From a virus: a stretch of DNA of 21,508 nt. Positions 1 to 6,426 of this stretch are shown piece after piece. The notes beneath the pieces are model-generated. The model did no database searches. It was not told where the DNA came from and saw only the letters and a list, made by a program, of their open reading frames with translations. Numbering within the stretch: position 1 is the first letter of the stretch; each line of letters starts with the position of its first letter. The translations under genes and the position numbers were made by a program. The stretch is from IMG/VR virus record IMGVR_UViG_3300044951_000456, positions 1 through 21,508 of that record. One strand, written 5' to 3'.

Positions 1-236
1 GGTGCTTTAGCCGCAGGTGTAGGTGCTTTAGCCGCAGGTGCAGGTGCTTTAGCCGCAGGTGCTTTAGCCGCAGGTGCTGGTGCTTTAGCTACAGGTGCTG
101 GTGCTTTAGCTACAGGTGCTGGTGCTTTAGCCGCAGGTGCTTTAGCCGCAGGTGTAGGTGCTTTAGCCGCAGGTGTAGCTGTTTTAGCCGCAGGTGCTTT
201 AGCTACAGGTGCTGGTGCTTTAGCCGCAGGTGTAGC
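1..236. repeat. Coding tandem repeat (GGTGCTTTAGCCGCA units)
   Basis: This is a minisatellite-like array of the unit GGTGCTTTAGCCGCA and longer variants containing GGTGCTGGTGCTTTAGCTACA. Unit lengths are multiples of three, so the leftward frame is kept when units are gained or lost. The array continues past position 1. Copy number may vary between relatives through slippage or recombination. Confidence 0.9.
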
Positions 237-239
237 CAT
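1..239 (-). CDS. Ala/Lys/Pro repeat protein, H1-tail-like (C-terminus outside window)
   Basis: This is a leftward reading frame, open from an ATG at 239 to the window edge, giving 79 visible residues. After Met the visible part uses only Ala, Lys, Pro, Thr and Val, built from repeated units such as PAAKA and PAPVAKA. The DNA is a matching tandem repeat of 15-, 21- and 27-bp variants. The start overlaps the stop of the upstream gene (TAATG), so translation is probably coupled. Such Lys/Ala/Pro tails resemble the C-terminal tails of histone H1 and bacterial H1-like proteins (AlgP, HctB), which bind DNA without a fixed fold. A DNA-binding or virion-internal role is inference. The same composition could instead be a flexible linker leading to a domain outside the window. 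The frame is convincing because it stays open through all repeats and starts on a coupled ATG. Confidence 0.75.
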   Translation of the reverse strand, partial: MATPAAKAPAPVAKAPAAKTATPAAKAPTPAAKAPAAKAPAPVAKAPAPVAKAPAPAAKAPAAKAPAPAAKAPTPAAKA

Positions 240-517
240 TAGCGCATTGCTCCTTTTGTGTGCCCTTTAGTAGCACAACCATCACCACGTAATGACGCAG
301 AGCCGCCTTTAGCATAACCTTTACAAGACCCACCAGCTTTTTTACCTTTGTAGTAATCAGAGCCGCTAAAGTCTTTACTAGGTGAGTCGCCTAAACCAAA
401 CTTACCCGCTGTCGCTGACTCGTCCTTATTTCTCTTATCAATCATCGCTCTGTCAATATTAGCTTGACCAACATCAGGCTCTTCTTGTTTTTTTGACATT
501 TTTACTTTAGTAGCCAT
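239..517 (-). CDS. Small basic Gly/Lys-rich phage protein with YAKGGS tail
   Basis: A 92-aa protein of unknown function. The N-terminal half is charged and probably disordered. The C-terminal part reads CKGYAKGGSASLRGDGCATK and then GHTKG, a Gly/Lys signature with two cysteines. The next gene upstream ends in a related pattern (YAKGGS, a gap, then GxAxKGxTxG), so the two probably share a tail motif. I associate this RGDG...RGxTKG type of tail with small proteins in virion gene clusters of aquatic phages; that is recollection. The ATG at 517 overlaps the stop of the upstream gene as TAATG, and its own stop overlaps the ATG at 239 the same way. This indicates one translationally coupled string. 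Confidence 0.75.
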   Translation of the reverse strand: MATKVKMSKKQEEPDVGQANIDRAMIDKRNKDESATAGKFGLGDSPSKDFSGSDYYKGKKAGGSCKGYAKGGSASLRGDGCATKGHTKGAMR

Positions 518-789
518 TAGATTATCTTCCCACGAGTTTTGCCCTTTTTAGCAATCCCGTTAATAGAACCGCCTTTAGCATAGCACATGCCGCCTTTTTT
601 CATAGCTGGTGCCATCTTTCTCATAGCGCCTAATTGAGCCATGTCTGGAGTTGGAGCACGTTTAGTTACTTTAGCTTTAATTGTATCTTTTTTCTTTAGT
701 GGGAACATACCCGCTTTTAACTTAGCCATATTAGTTCTGCCTCTAGCTTTTTCTTGAATACCGGAAATACCACGTGAAGGGCGTGTCAT
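517..789 (-). CDS. Small basic phage protein with YAKGGS tail
   Basis: A 90-aa, strongly basic protein of unknown function. Lysines are spread throughout, and the C-terminus (MCYAKGGSINGIAKKGKTRG) repeats the tail signature of the neighbouring 92-aa protein. No enzyme motif or membrane segment is visible. The ATG at 789 has a good ribosome-binding site on the leftward strand (AGAGGG) and is the likely start; an internal ATG (MAKLKAG) 20 codons later is an alternative. It stops in a TAATG overlap with the next gene. Position downstream of head genes suggests a minor virion or assembly function, but nothing in the sequence proves this. Confidence 0.75.
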   Translation of the reverse strand: MTRPSRGISGIQEKARGRTNMAKLKAGMFPLKKKDTIKAKVTKRAPTPDMAQLGAMRKMAPAMKKGGMCYAKGGSINGIAKKGKTRGKII

Positions 790-809
790 ATTAATACCTA
801 CCCTCTAAT

Positions 810-1076
810 CTATTTACTACCACAATTCCACCTTTTTAGTGAGGCTGCTTTGCGTGTAGGTTTACCACTTTCGTCCTTCATAGGACCCGGCATACCTGAC
901 ATTCTAGCACAAAATGACTTCTTTCGTGGGCCGCCACTAGGTTGAGGAGCCTTTAAATTAGAGCCTGTAGCATTGTTATACTTAGCTCTACCCTTAGCTG
1001 TTAAGCCAGCGCCCTTAGACACAGGTAACTTTTCCCCTCTACCAACTGACAATACTGGAGCTTTTTTAGTAGCCAT
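810..1076 (-). CDS. Conserved small basic phage protein (DUF6321-like)
   Basis: An 88-aa basic protein. The central block (LPVSKGAGLTAKGRAKYN, then ATGSNLKAPQP and GPRKKSFCARM) looks like a conserved small domain that I recall from many aquatic phage genomes, probably catalogued as DUF6321. The identification is from memory. Cysteines sit in SFCARM and at the C-terminus (RWNCGSK). No catalytic motif is known for the family. The ATG at 1076 overlaps the stop of the upstream TM protein (TAATG), so it is co-translated with that gene. A 20-bp gap separates its stop from the next start. Confidence 0.75.
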   Translation of the reverse strand: MATKKAPVLSVGRGEKLPVSKGAGLTAKGRAKYNNATGSNLKAPQPSGGPRKKSFCARMSGMPGPMKDESGKPTRKAASLKRWNCGSK

Positions 1077-1333
1077 TAGTGTTTAAACATATCAAGGAGC
1101 CAAGACACTAATGTGCCCATAGCTGCACCAGCACCACCCACTAGTAAGAACATCTGCCACCCACCTTTAGCTTCTGATAAGGTTTTACTGATTTCTTTTA
1201 TGGTTTCTTTTATCTCATCCATATCTTTAATCATTTTATCCATGTCATTTTGCAAATGCTTTATATCTGCACTGTGGGTAGCAAGTTCCCTCACTGTTTG
1301 TATTACCGGATCATCTTCTCTACGATGTTCCAT
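1076..1333 (-). CDS. Small coiled-coil plus one-TM protein, holin/XhlA-like
   Basis: An 85-aa protein. Residues about 13-54 form a charged amphipathic helix with heptad-like spacing (LQNDMDKMIKDMDEIKETIK). This is followed by one hydrophobic segment at about 59-83 (MFLLVGGAGAAMGTLVSWLL) and a short basic tail. The arrangement matches haemolysin XhlA-type or other small holin-associated proteins: a coiled coil in the cytoplasm and one membrane span. A lysis role is plausible, but no endolysin is visible nearby, so it may instead be a virion or membrane accessory protein. It lies between the beta-rich structural gene and the small basic proteins, coupled to the latter by TAATG. Confidence 0.65.
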   Translation of the reverse strand: MEHRREDDPVIQTVRELATHSADIKHLQNDMDKMIKDMDEIKETIKEISKTLSEAKGGWQMFLLVGGAGAAMGTLVSWLLDMFKH

Positions 1334-1351
1334 AACCTATCTGCCCTTATA

Positions 1352-1810
1352 TTATGCAGAAACAGGGTCTTGAGCACCACTAGATGTTTTTTGTACGTAG
1401 TCCATAGTGATATAACCGGCACCTGCAACAGCAGTAGTACCCGCCATAGTTACAGTAACAGCTACATCAGAAGTGCCGATGTTATACATAGCAGTTAATT
1501 GAGCGCCTGAAAAAGTAATGGCTTGACGGCCCGCCGCTGCAGTAGTGATAGCAGTGACATATTTATCAACAGTAGTACCATCACCTACAGCAAGAGTAGA
1601 ACTAGTAGTAAAAGTGGTAGTGACATCAATATAGATATCCACTATTTGTGCGCCAGCTGGCAACACAAAAGAAACATTAGAAGTTAAGCCTAAAGCTGCA
1701 GATTGACTTAAGACAACAAGACCTGTGTTGTCGATAGTACCTAGAGTAGTACCAGTAGTATTTCTAACAGTACCTGAACGAACTGGACCAGTAAAAGTTG
1801 AGAATGCCAT
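1352..1810 (-). CDS. Small Thr/Ala-rich structural protein (putative)
   Basis: A 152-aa protein rich in Thr, Ala, Gly and Val, with alternating hydrophobic/polar stretches typical of beta-sandwich virion proteins (for example VSFVLPAGAQIVDIYIDVTT). No cysteines, enzyme motifs or signal peptide are seen. I do not recognise the family with certainty; head decoration, fibre or spike-like proteins have this composition. The ATG at 1810 is preceded on the leftward strand by AAGGAA at suitable spacing. It lies downstream of the capsid gene but separated from it by a terminator and the GIY-YIG endonuclease gene, so that gene probably entered a once-continuous structural operon. Confidence 0.65.
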   Translation of the reverse strand: MAFSTFTGPVRSGTVRNTTGTTLGTIDNTGLVVLSQSAALGLTSNVSFVLPAGAQIVDIYIDVTTTFTTSSTLAVGDGTTVDKYVTAITTAAAGRQAITFSGAQLTAMYNIGTSDVAVTVTMAGTTAVAGAGYITMDYVQKTSSGAQDPVSA

Positions 1811-1913
1811 ATTTAATTCCTTAGTGCACGTTTGCCTGTCGTTGTGTGCGAATCTGCTGGGGCAGTCGAGTAGGCAGTTAAATTAATTCCCAGATTTACA
1901 GTTCTTATAGCAT

Positions 1914-2678
1914 TTATTTTAGGGTGGTGTCAATTAATTTGTTGGGCTCTGCGTAAGATAATACCCACCCTGTTAAACCTCCAAATTTTATAGGTCCCCC
2001 CGATTTACATGCCCGTATGATAGTCCCTATGCTAACCCCTAAATTATCTCGCATATAGGTTAAGCTTATAAAAGTCTGAGTAGTTCTATCAGGCAACACT
2101 GCATGTATTTCTTTTTGTAAGTCATCGGCATTTGTTGGGCGTTTTCCATAGAAGTGTGATTCTTCCCCTCGTTTAACAGCGGCTGAAATATTAGCCTTAC
2201 TTTGTTCAGAATGGGTCTTGCCTTTCATTGGGTTTACCAAACCTTTACACTTCTCTGATATTTTAGCCTTTGTTTCGTCACTTCTGGGCACACCAAACAA
2301 TACCGACTCTTTACCTTTAGGGCATCTATACCCTGCGTCTGTGCATTTTTTTACGGACTCTTTGGTGTGTTTTTTGCCCCGCATAGGTGCACTTGCATCA
2401 GTAGCCCAATTATAACAGTATGGTTTTCCCGCATGTTCATCTAACCAGACCTGCTCTACACTAAGCAACTCATTAACGTCTTCGATGTGCATTAGAACTT
2501 CAAACTTAAAGCATTCCTCCCCATACTTGTTCCAAGCTGCTTGCATATGAGGGCTTTGGTGATTTCCTGCTCGTAAGCGCCTTCTGTGCTCCTCAAACCT
2601 ACGTTTAGTGTCTATAGTACTACCAACATAAAATTTGTTATTTACCACGTTGCGTATTCTATATATTACATTTTTCAT
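1914..2678 (-). CDS. Free-standing GIY-YIG homing endonuclease (I-TevI/Seg-like)
   Basis: A 254-aa GIY-YIG endonuclease. The N-terminal catalytic domain starts MKNVIYRIRN and has YVGS at 17-20. Residues Y6, Y17, G19, R27, E75 and N90 fall at the same numbers that I recall for the I-TevI active site. Three NUMOD3-type segments follow, with GK/GxxxS-E-K patterns near residues 98-112, 126-145 and 149-166. A C-terminal helix-turn-helix region (about 200-243, YMRDNLGVSIGTIIRAC) would give sequence-specific binding. The enzyme would cut related phage DNA and so spread its own gene. No intron boundaries are visible, so it is free-standing. It sits directly behind the capsid terminator. The leftward start at 2678 has a GAGG ribosome-binding site. 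Confidence 0.92.
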   Translation of the reverse strand: MKNVIYRIRNVVNNKFYVGSTIDTKRRFEEHRRRLRAGNHQSPHMQAAWNKYGEECFKFEVLMHIEDVNELLSVEQVWLDEHAGKPYCYNWATDASAPMRGKKHTKESVKKCTDAGYRCPKGKESVLFGVPRSDETKAKISEKCKGLVNPMKGKTHSEQSKANISAAVKRGEESHFYGKRPTNADDLQKEIHAVLPDRTTQTFISLTYMRDNLGVSIGTIIRACKSGGPIKFGGLTGWVLSYAEPNKLIDTTLK

Positions 2679-2723
2679 TGTATTATCCTCGTTATTAAGC
2701 TTACGAAGGTTAATATACTCGTT

Positions 2724-2740
2724 TTGCGGCGGCGCCGCAA
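2724..2740. other. GC-rich 7-bp hairpin upstream of the endonuclease gene
   Basis: TTGCGGC and GCCGCAA flank a 3-nt loop in otherwise AT-rich sequence between the capsid terminator and the GIY-YIG start. On the leftward strand it is not followed by a long T run, so it is a poor terminator. It could be a leader hairpin, a border of the inserted endonuclease cassette, or part of its recognition region. Confidence 0.5.
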
Positions 2741-2757
2741 GTTTTATTTTTGGGCAT

Positions 2758-2780
2758 AAAAAAGGCTCCCGAAGGAGCCC
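2758..2780 (-). terminator. Rho-independent terminator behind the capsid gene
   Basis: Read leftward, the RNA has a 6-bp GGCTCC/GGAGCC stem closed by a TTCG tetraloop, then six U residues. It lies 27 bp beyond the stop of the major capsid gene. It would cap the abundant head transcript and lower expression of the genes further left. Confidence 0.9.
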
Positions 2781-2806
2781 TTAATTAAAGCTAAGTTACT
2801 GATTTA

Positions 2807-3721
2807 TCAGGAAGAACCTGCAGAACCAAAGATACCTAAAGGATCACTAAACCCGAAAGAATATCTTTCACGGGCCTTGTATCTAGAGTTGCCCGTGTCA
2901 AAGTCACTGTCCATGGAAGTAGCTAATGGAGTTCTAACAAAATGCTTCAGACCGTTAGGAACGTCAGTCATCAAGAACCAAGCATTTGTATCAGTCAACC
3001 AAGGGTTGATAGTATAGCCGCCCGGAATTGCACCGTTGTTATTAAGAGCATTAACATCATTGTCATTTGTACCAACACGCAATTCAGTTTCTAACAAACG
3101 AGTTGCTACGAATTGAAGAGCAGGAGGAAGTATTAGCTTTTTAGGTTTAGCAGCAATCAATAAACCACGTTCATCAGTCCACAAAGAGATTTGAATAACC
3201 GCATTTTCCAATGAAGTTTCGTTCAAATCAGCAGGTGTTGCTGGTACGTTAGAGATTGTTGATCCATAAACTAGAGGATGCGCACTGTTACATAAAGATT
3301 TGCCGTCACCACCAGTATAGTTAGTGTTGAATGCATTGTTTAGTACAGCAGCACCTTTAACTTCTTTGGTGTAAGCCATAGCTCTAGCCAAAGCCTTTGT
3401 ATAACGAGCAGACAATGAGTCATACAAGTTATCTTCAATAGCTTCTTCAGTTAAAGAAAAGCCTAAAGCAATAGTTTCGTGGGTATAGCGAGTTGACCAA
3501 GCTTCTTGCGCATTGTCATACGTAATAGCAGAGCCTTCGTTTTTAACCGCAGCGGCACCAAAGCCAGACAGTTTTTGTTCTTCTTCAAATGAACGATCAG
3601 ACGATTCAGTTTCAAAGATTTCTTTATATTTCTCACCGTAACGCTCATATTCTAAACCGAATAAAGCGTTAAGACCGGGGAGAAGTTCTTTTAGTAGTTG
3701 CGCGCGTGAGATAGCAGCCAT
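2807..3721 (-). CDS. Major capsid protein (Mu gpT-like / HK97-type)
   Basis: A 304-aa major head subunit. The pattern fits gpT-like HK97-fold capsid proteins. The N-terminal helix is followed by a segment with RSFEEEQKLSGFGAAAVKNEG; then come SITYDNAQE, HETIALGFSLTEEAIEDNLYD, a long helix (ARYTKALARAMAYTKEV), GGDGKSLCNSAHPL, and a C-terminal part with ERYSFGFSDPLGIFGS. It would assemble into the icosahedral shell on the scaffold-like protein encoded upstream. A good ribosome-binding site (AAGGAG) precedes ATG 3721 on the leftward strand, and a strong terminator lies just past the stop. Both suit the most highly expressed late gene. No N-terminal prohead protease domain is visible. Confidence 0.9.
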   Translation of the reverse strand: MAAISRAQLLKELLPGLNALFGLEYERYGEKYKEIFETESSDRSFEEEQKLSGFGAAAVKNEGSAITYDNAQEAWSTRYTHETIALGFSLTEEAIEDNLYDSLSARYTKALARAMAYTKEVKGAAVLNNAFNTNYTGGDGKSLCNSAHPLVYGSTISNVPATPADLNETSLENAVIQISLWTDERGLLIAAKPKKLILPPALQFVATRLLETELRVGTNDNDVNALNNNGAIPGGYTINPWLTDTNAWFLMTDVPNGLKHFVRTPLATSMDSDFDTGNSRYKARERYSFGFSDPLGIFGSAGSS

Positions 3722-3733
3722 TAGTTAAACTCC

Positions 3734-4456
3734 TTAAATTCCAACAGGGTTGCGGTAAGCATGACCACCAACGACAGTAATAGCCACTGCTGAAACAGCA
3801 AATGGAGTAGTACCTGATTGAGTCACAGCCGCAGTCATAGTAGGTGCTGTATATGCCACGAAAGCTTCTACAAATGTACCATCAGATAATGCAGTTTCTT
3901 GAACCATGCTGATAATACGCAAAGGCAAAGTAGCAGTAACTGCTTTAGAAGCCAAATCAACTGAAGTGGCGCTATTACCAGTAGCTGTATTAACACCATC
4001 AACTATAGAACCTGTATTAGCTGTTACGAAATAACCTACGTTTTGACCAACATCAGCCGATGTAGCAGCACCAGAAGTGTATGCAGTACCAGCGTTAGTC
4101 AAGTTAACTTTAAATAAAACTAATGGGTCATCAGCAACAATAGCAATGGCGTCAGATGCAGAAGTACCTGTAGGCCAGTATTGAGAGAAAACTTTATATT
4201 TTAAAGTTGGGTCAGTGTAAGAACAACCAAGGAAAATACCGATAGGACGAATAGCCCATGCAGTTTTAGCACCAGTAGATGCATCAACACGTTGAACAGA
4301 ACCATCAGCAATCAATGATACTGCATCGCCATAACCAATGTTTTTTCCGTAGCCAGAAGCAATCGGTAAGTACCGAGTTGCACCAGCATAAACTCGTCCG
4401 CCTTCTAGGGTATTCGGAAGAAAACCGTAGGGACCAATATTAGCAGGATATGCCAT
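3734..4456 (-). CDS. Head structural/decoration protein (putative)
   Basis: A 240-aa protein between the 153-aa protein and the capsid gene. It starts MAYPANIGPYGFLPN and is rich in Ala, Thr, Val and Gly, with predicted beta strands and a C-terminal HAYRNPVGI. The composition and its place immediately before the capsid gene suggest a virion structural protein, probably a head decoration or cement protein. I do not recognise specific motifs. A strong ribosome-binding site (AGGAG) precedes ATG 4456, and the stop is 12 bp before the capsid start, consistent with co-expression at high level. Confidence 0.7.
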   Translation of the reverse strand: MAYPANIGPYGFLPNTLEGGRVYAGATRYLPIASGYGKNIGYGDAVSLIADGSVQRVDASTGAKTAWAIRPIGIFLGCSYTDPTLKYKVFSQYWPTGTSASDAIAIVADDPLVLFKVNLTNAGTAYTSGAATSADVGQNVGYFVTANTGSIVDGVNTATGNSATSVDLASKAVTATLPLRIISMVQETALSDGTFVEAFVAYTAPTMTAAVTQSGTTPFAVSAVAITVVGGHAYRNPVGI

Positions 4457-4492
4457 AAAAAACTCCTAATTTAATTTAAATAGTTCCTGTTA

Positions 4493-4954
4493 TCAGGAAC
4501 CACGACCAAAAGACACTTTAGATGACTTCTCAGAAAAGAGAGGCATCCGAGGATCATTTTCTCGGAGAAAGTTGTTATCAACTGATTCTACCGAAGCTCT
4601 AGACATATTTGCGTAGTACTCCTTACGAGCGTTTGAAGTCTCGACAGTCGTCTTACATAAAACAAGTCCACCAATTTCAATCAACCCTTGGGGTTTTAAA
4701 CCAAAAGCTGCAAAGTCAGCCATCATCTCAGGATGATCTTCAGCTTGACAAGGTACCCAACCCTCTCGTTTGGCCTTAGCCATATTAGCAGGATCAGCTT
4801 GACCCATCATAGACACTCTTTTCCAGTGGAACACATAACCGTCTTGTGGATCAGGGGAAGGTAAGTCATGAGCTGGCTTCCAAGATACCGGACGTACTTC
4901 TTTTTCACGTGTTTCTGTAGAGCGTGGGGCTCTGTCATTTTGTAGATTAGCCAT
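4493..4954 (-). CDS. Hypothetical head-module protein, 153 aa
   Basis: A 153-aa soluble protein of unknown function, with charged termini and a central part rich in Trp, His and Pro (DLPSPDPQDGYVFHWKRVSM). No known catalytic motif is seen. Its start overlaps the end of the scaffold-like gene by 8 bp (ATGGCTAA), implying translational coupling. The position between scaffold and capsid genes suggests a role in head assembly, maturation or completion. This is inferred from order only. Confidence 0.7.
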   Translation of the reverse strand: MANLQNDRAPRSTETREKEVRPVSWKPAHDLPSPDPQDGYVFHWKRVSMMGQADPANMAKAKREGWVPCQAEDHPEMMADFAAFGLKPQGLIEIGGLVLCKTTVETSNARKEYYANMSRASVESVDNNFLRENDPRMPLFSEKSSKVSFGRGS

Positions 4955-5840
4955 TGAGATTTTGCTCCTTTATTTTATACTTTGCATACAGTTCAGGTGT
5001 TATACCTAATCTTTTTGCGATTGCGATTTCAGAATTGTTTAGTGCGACTTTTCTTGGTGCAGTAGTTCTACCTACCGATGCCACAGGTGACGATTTCTTT
5101 CTGTCGAAGTTTTTTGGGAATATTTCCCTTATGCGGGAGTCTACTCGCTGATAATATTCATCAGAGGTAGGGTCTACACCGGATTTAACCAGTTTTTCGT
5201 GCAGTCCATAAGCGAAGGCGGTCATCTCTTCATCTTTACCAAACCACGGGTTCTTTCCAGCCCAATCTATGGCTTTATAATCCTGTGGTGGCGCTTCTGG
5301 TACTGATTGTTGAGGAATATATACATCATTATTTTGTTGTTGTAAAGCTTTTTGTGGTACAGGTGAAACTAGAGTTGATAATTGTCTCTTTTGGTTAGAC
5401 ACTTCATTCAGTTCATCTTGTGCTTCCAGCACTCCATCTGTGTCTCCAGTTTCAAAGGCCCGGCGATATTTCTCTTGTGCCGCCTTATGAGCGAAGTCAA
5501 GTCTACCTGCTGCTTCTTTGGTGTACTCTTGGTGTCCCCAGTTAAGTGTACTTTTTAACTGCTCGTTTTCTGCAAGAATAGTCTGGGCTATACGAATAGC
5601 TTCTGCGTTCTGCCTTTCTAAAGCATCTTTCTCACGCCTAACATCGTGGTACTTATGGTTTATCTGGTCTATACGTTTTTGTACTTTTTTAGAGTACGAC
5701 TCTAACTCTTCTTCGTTATCGTCATCGTTAGCTTCAAGTTTCGGACGATCTCTATCCTCTTCAGGGGTGTCATCAATAATTTCAACTTCTATGGAGTCAT
5801 CATCGAAGTCCGTACTATCATTTTCATATTCTTCAGACAT
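4947..5840 (-). CDS. Scaffolding-like head assembly protein
   Basis: A 297-aa protein with features of phage scaffolds. Residues 1-45 are extremely acidic (runs of D and E). A long charged coiled coil follows at about 47-155 (KKVQKRIDQINHKYHDVRREK). A Gln/Pro-rich linker then leads to a conserved-looking block (DWAGKNPWFGKDEEMTAFAY, followed by DPTSDEYYQRVD) and a basic C-terminal region. Scaffolds guide capsid subunits through a basic C-terminus and a coiled body. It lies between the co-chaperonin and the capsid genes, as expected. The ATG at 5840 overlaps the stop of the co-chaperonin gene (TAATG). Confidence 0.8.
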   Translation of the reverse strand: MSEEYENDSTDFDDDSIEVEIIDDTPEEDRDRPKLEANDDDNEEELESYSKKVQKRIDQINHKYHDVRREKDALERQNAEAIRIAQTILAENEQLKSTLNWGHQEYTKEAAGRLDFAHKAAQEKYRRAFETGDTDGVLEAQDELNEVSNQKRQLSTLVSPVPQKALQQQNNDVYIPQQSVPEAPPQDYKAIDWAGKNPWFGKDEEMTAFAYGLHEKLVKSGVDPTSDEYYQRVDSRIREIFPKNFDRKKSSPVASVGRTTAPRKVALNNSEIAIAKRLGITPELYAKYKIKEQNLNG

Positions 5841-6238
5841 TAGTAAACCCTCCCTATACCTCTAGGATCAGATACAGTACCTTCAATCATATCGTCATTA
5901 ACAAGGATAAACTCTTCCCCATCAACTGAAAAACGACTGCCTCTATAAGCACCAATTAGCACGAAGTCACCTTCTGTGCACCAAGGACCTGTAGGGAACT
6001 TTTCTGTATCCATGTAAGCCATAGGACCTACTTTAATGACCATACATACAACGGCACCTGCTTCTTCTTTCTTTTTGAAAGAGTCTGGCATCTCAATACC
6101 ACTGGCTGTTTTGTCTACTACTTTAGGCTTAATCAAGAGAAGTTTGTAACCTACTGGCTCAGGTAGTCTTTCTGCCAGTTTCTCACCTCTTTCAATAGTG
6201 GCCTCCGTATCTATATTTCCAATGTTTTCCGTACTCAT
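5840..6238 (-). CDS. groES: GroES/Cpn10-like co-chaperonin
   Basis: A 132-aa protein matching the Cpn10 fold. It has a strand P-V-GYKLLLIKPKVVDK, a mobile-loop motif TASGIEMPDSFKKKEE (compare TAGGIVLPGSAAEK in GroES), then VIKVGPMAY, TEGDFVLIGAYRGSRFSVDGEEF, and the closing VNDDMIEG. Co-chaperonins cap GroEL. Phage versions such as T4 gp31 adapt host GroEL to fold the phage capsid protein. The gene's place among the head genes fits that role, though no GroEL gene is visible. The ATG at 6238 overlaps the upstream stop (TGATG) and is a better start than the in-frame TTG one codon earlier. The extra N-terminal ~25 residues are longer than in host GroES. Confidence 0.9.
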   Translation of the reverse strand: MSTENIGNIDTEATIERGEKLAERLPEPVGYKLLLIKPKVVDKTASGIEMPDSFKKKEEAGAVVCMVIKVGPMAYMDTEKFPTGPWCTEGDFVLIGAYRGSRFSVDGEEFILVNDDMIEGTVSDPRGIGRVY

Positions 6239-6423
6239 CAATTATCGTCCTCATATTTCTGCAGGTCTTTTAATCTATTAAGTGCTAGGGACAGACCCGA
6301 TAAAGTCCCTACCAACTGCTTATAAGATGGATAGTCTTCTACCCGCCCTCTTGCGAGGGCATCAGTGTGAGCGGCTATTTCATCTTCAAGTTCTTTGCGC
6401 AGTACGTCTAATACTGTTGTCAT
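6238..6423 (-). CDS. Small helical protein between portal and co-chaperonin genes
   Basis: A 61-aa mostly helical protein (VLDVLRKELEDEIAAHTDAL, then YKQLVGTLSGLSLALNRLKD). I recall similar small proteins next to portal or scaffold genes in tailed phages, with the same ARGRxEDYxxYKxLVG pattern. Their function is unknown. It starts 3 bp after the portal stop and ends in a TGATG overlap with the co-chaperonin, so it belongs to the head operon. The tight spacing and the composition support a real gene despite its size. Confidence 0.75.
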   Translation of the reverse strand: MTTVLDVLRKELEDEIAAHTDALARGRVEDYPSYKQLVGTLSGLSLALNRLKDLQKYEDDN

Positions 6424-6426
6424 TTG

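Noticed and set aside
1113-1498. Rightward frames opposite the TM and beta-rich genes
   Set aside because: They are the complement of leftward genes with clear starts and couplings, have no ribosome-binding sites and show odd Ser/Cys/Ile composition.
1914-2678. A group I intron carrying the GIY-YIG gene
   Set aside because: Neighbouring genes are intact and no split reading frame or intron core pairing is apparent, so it is free-standing.
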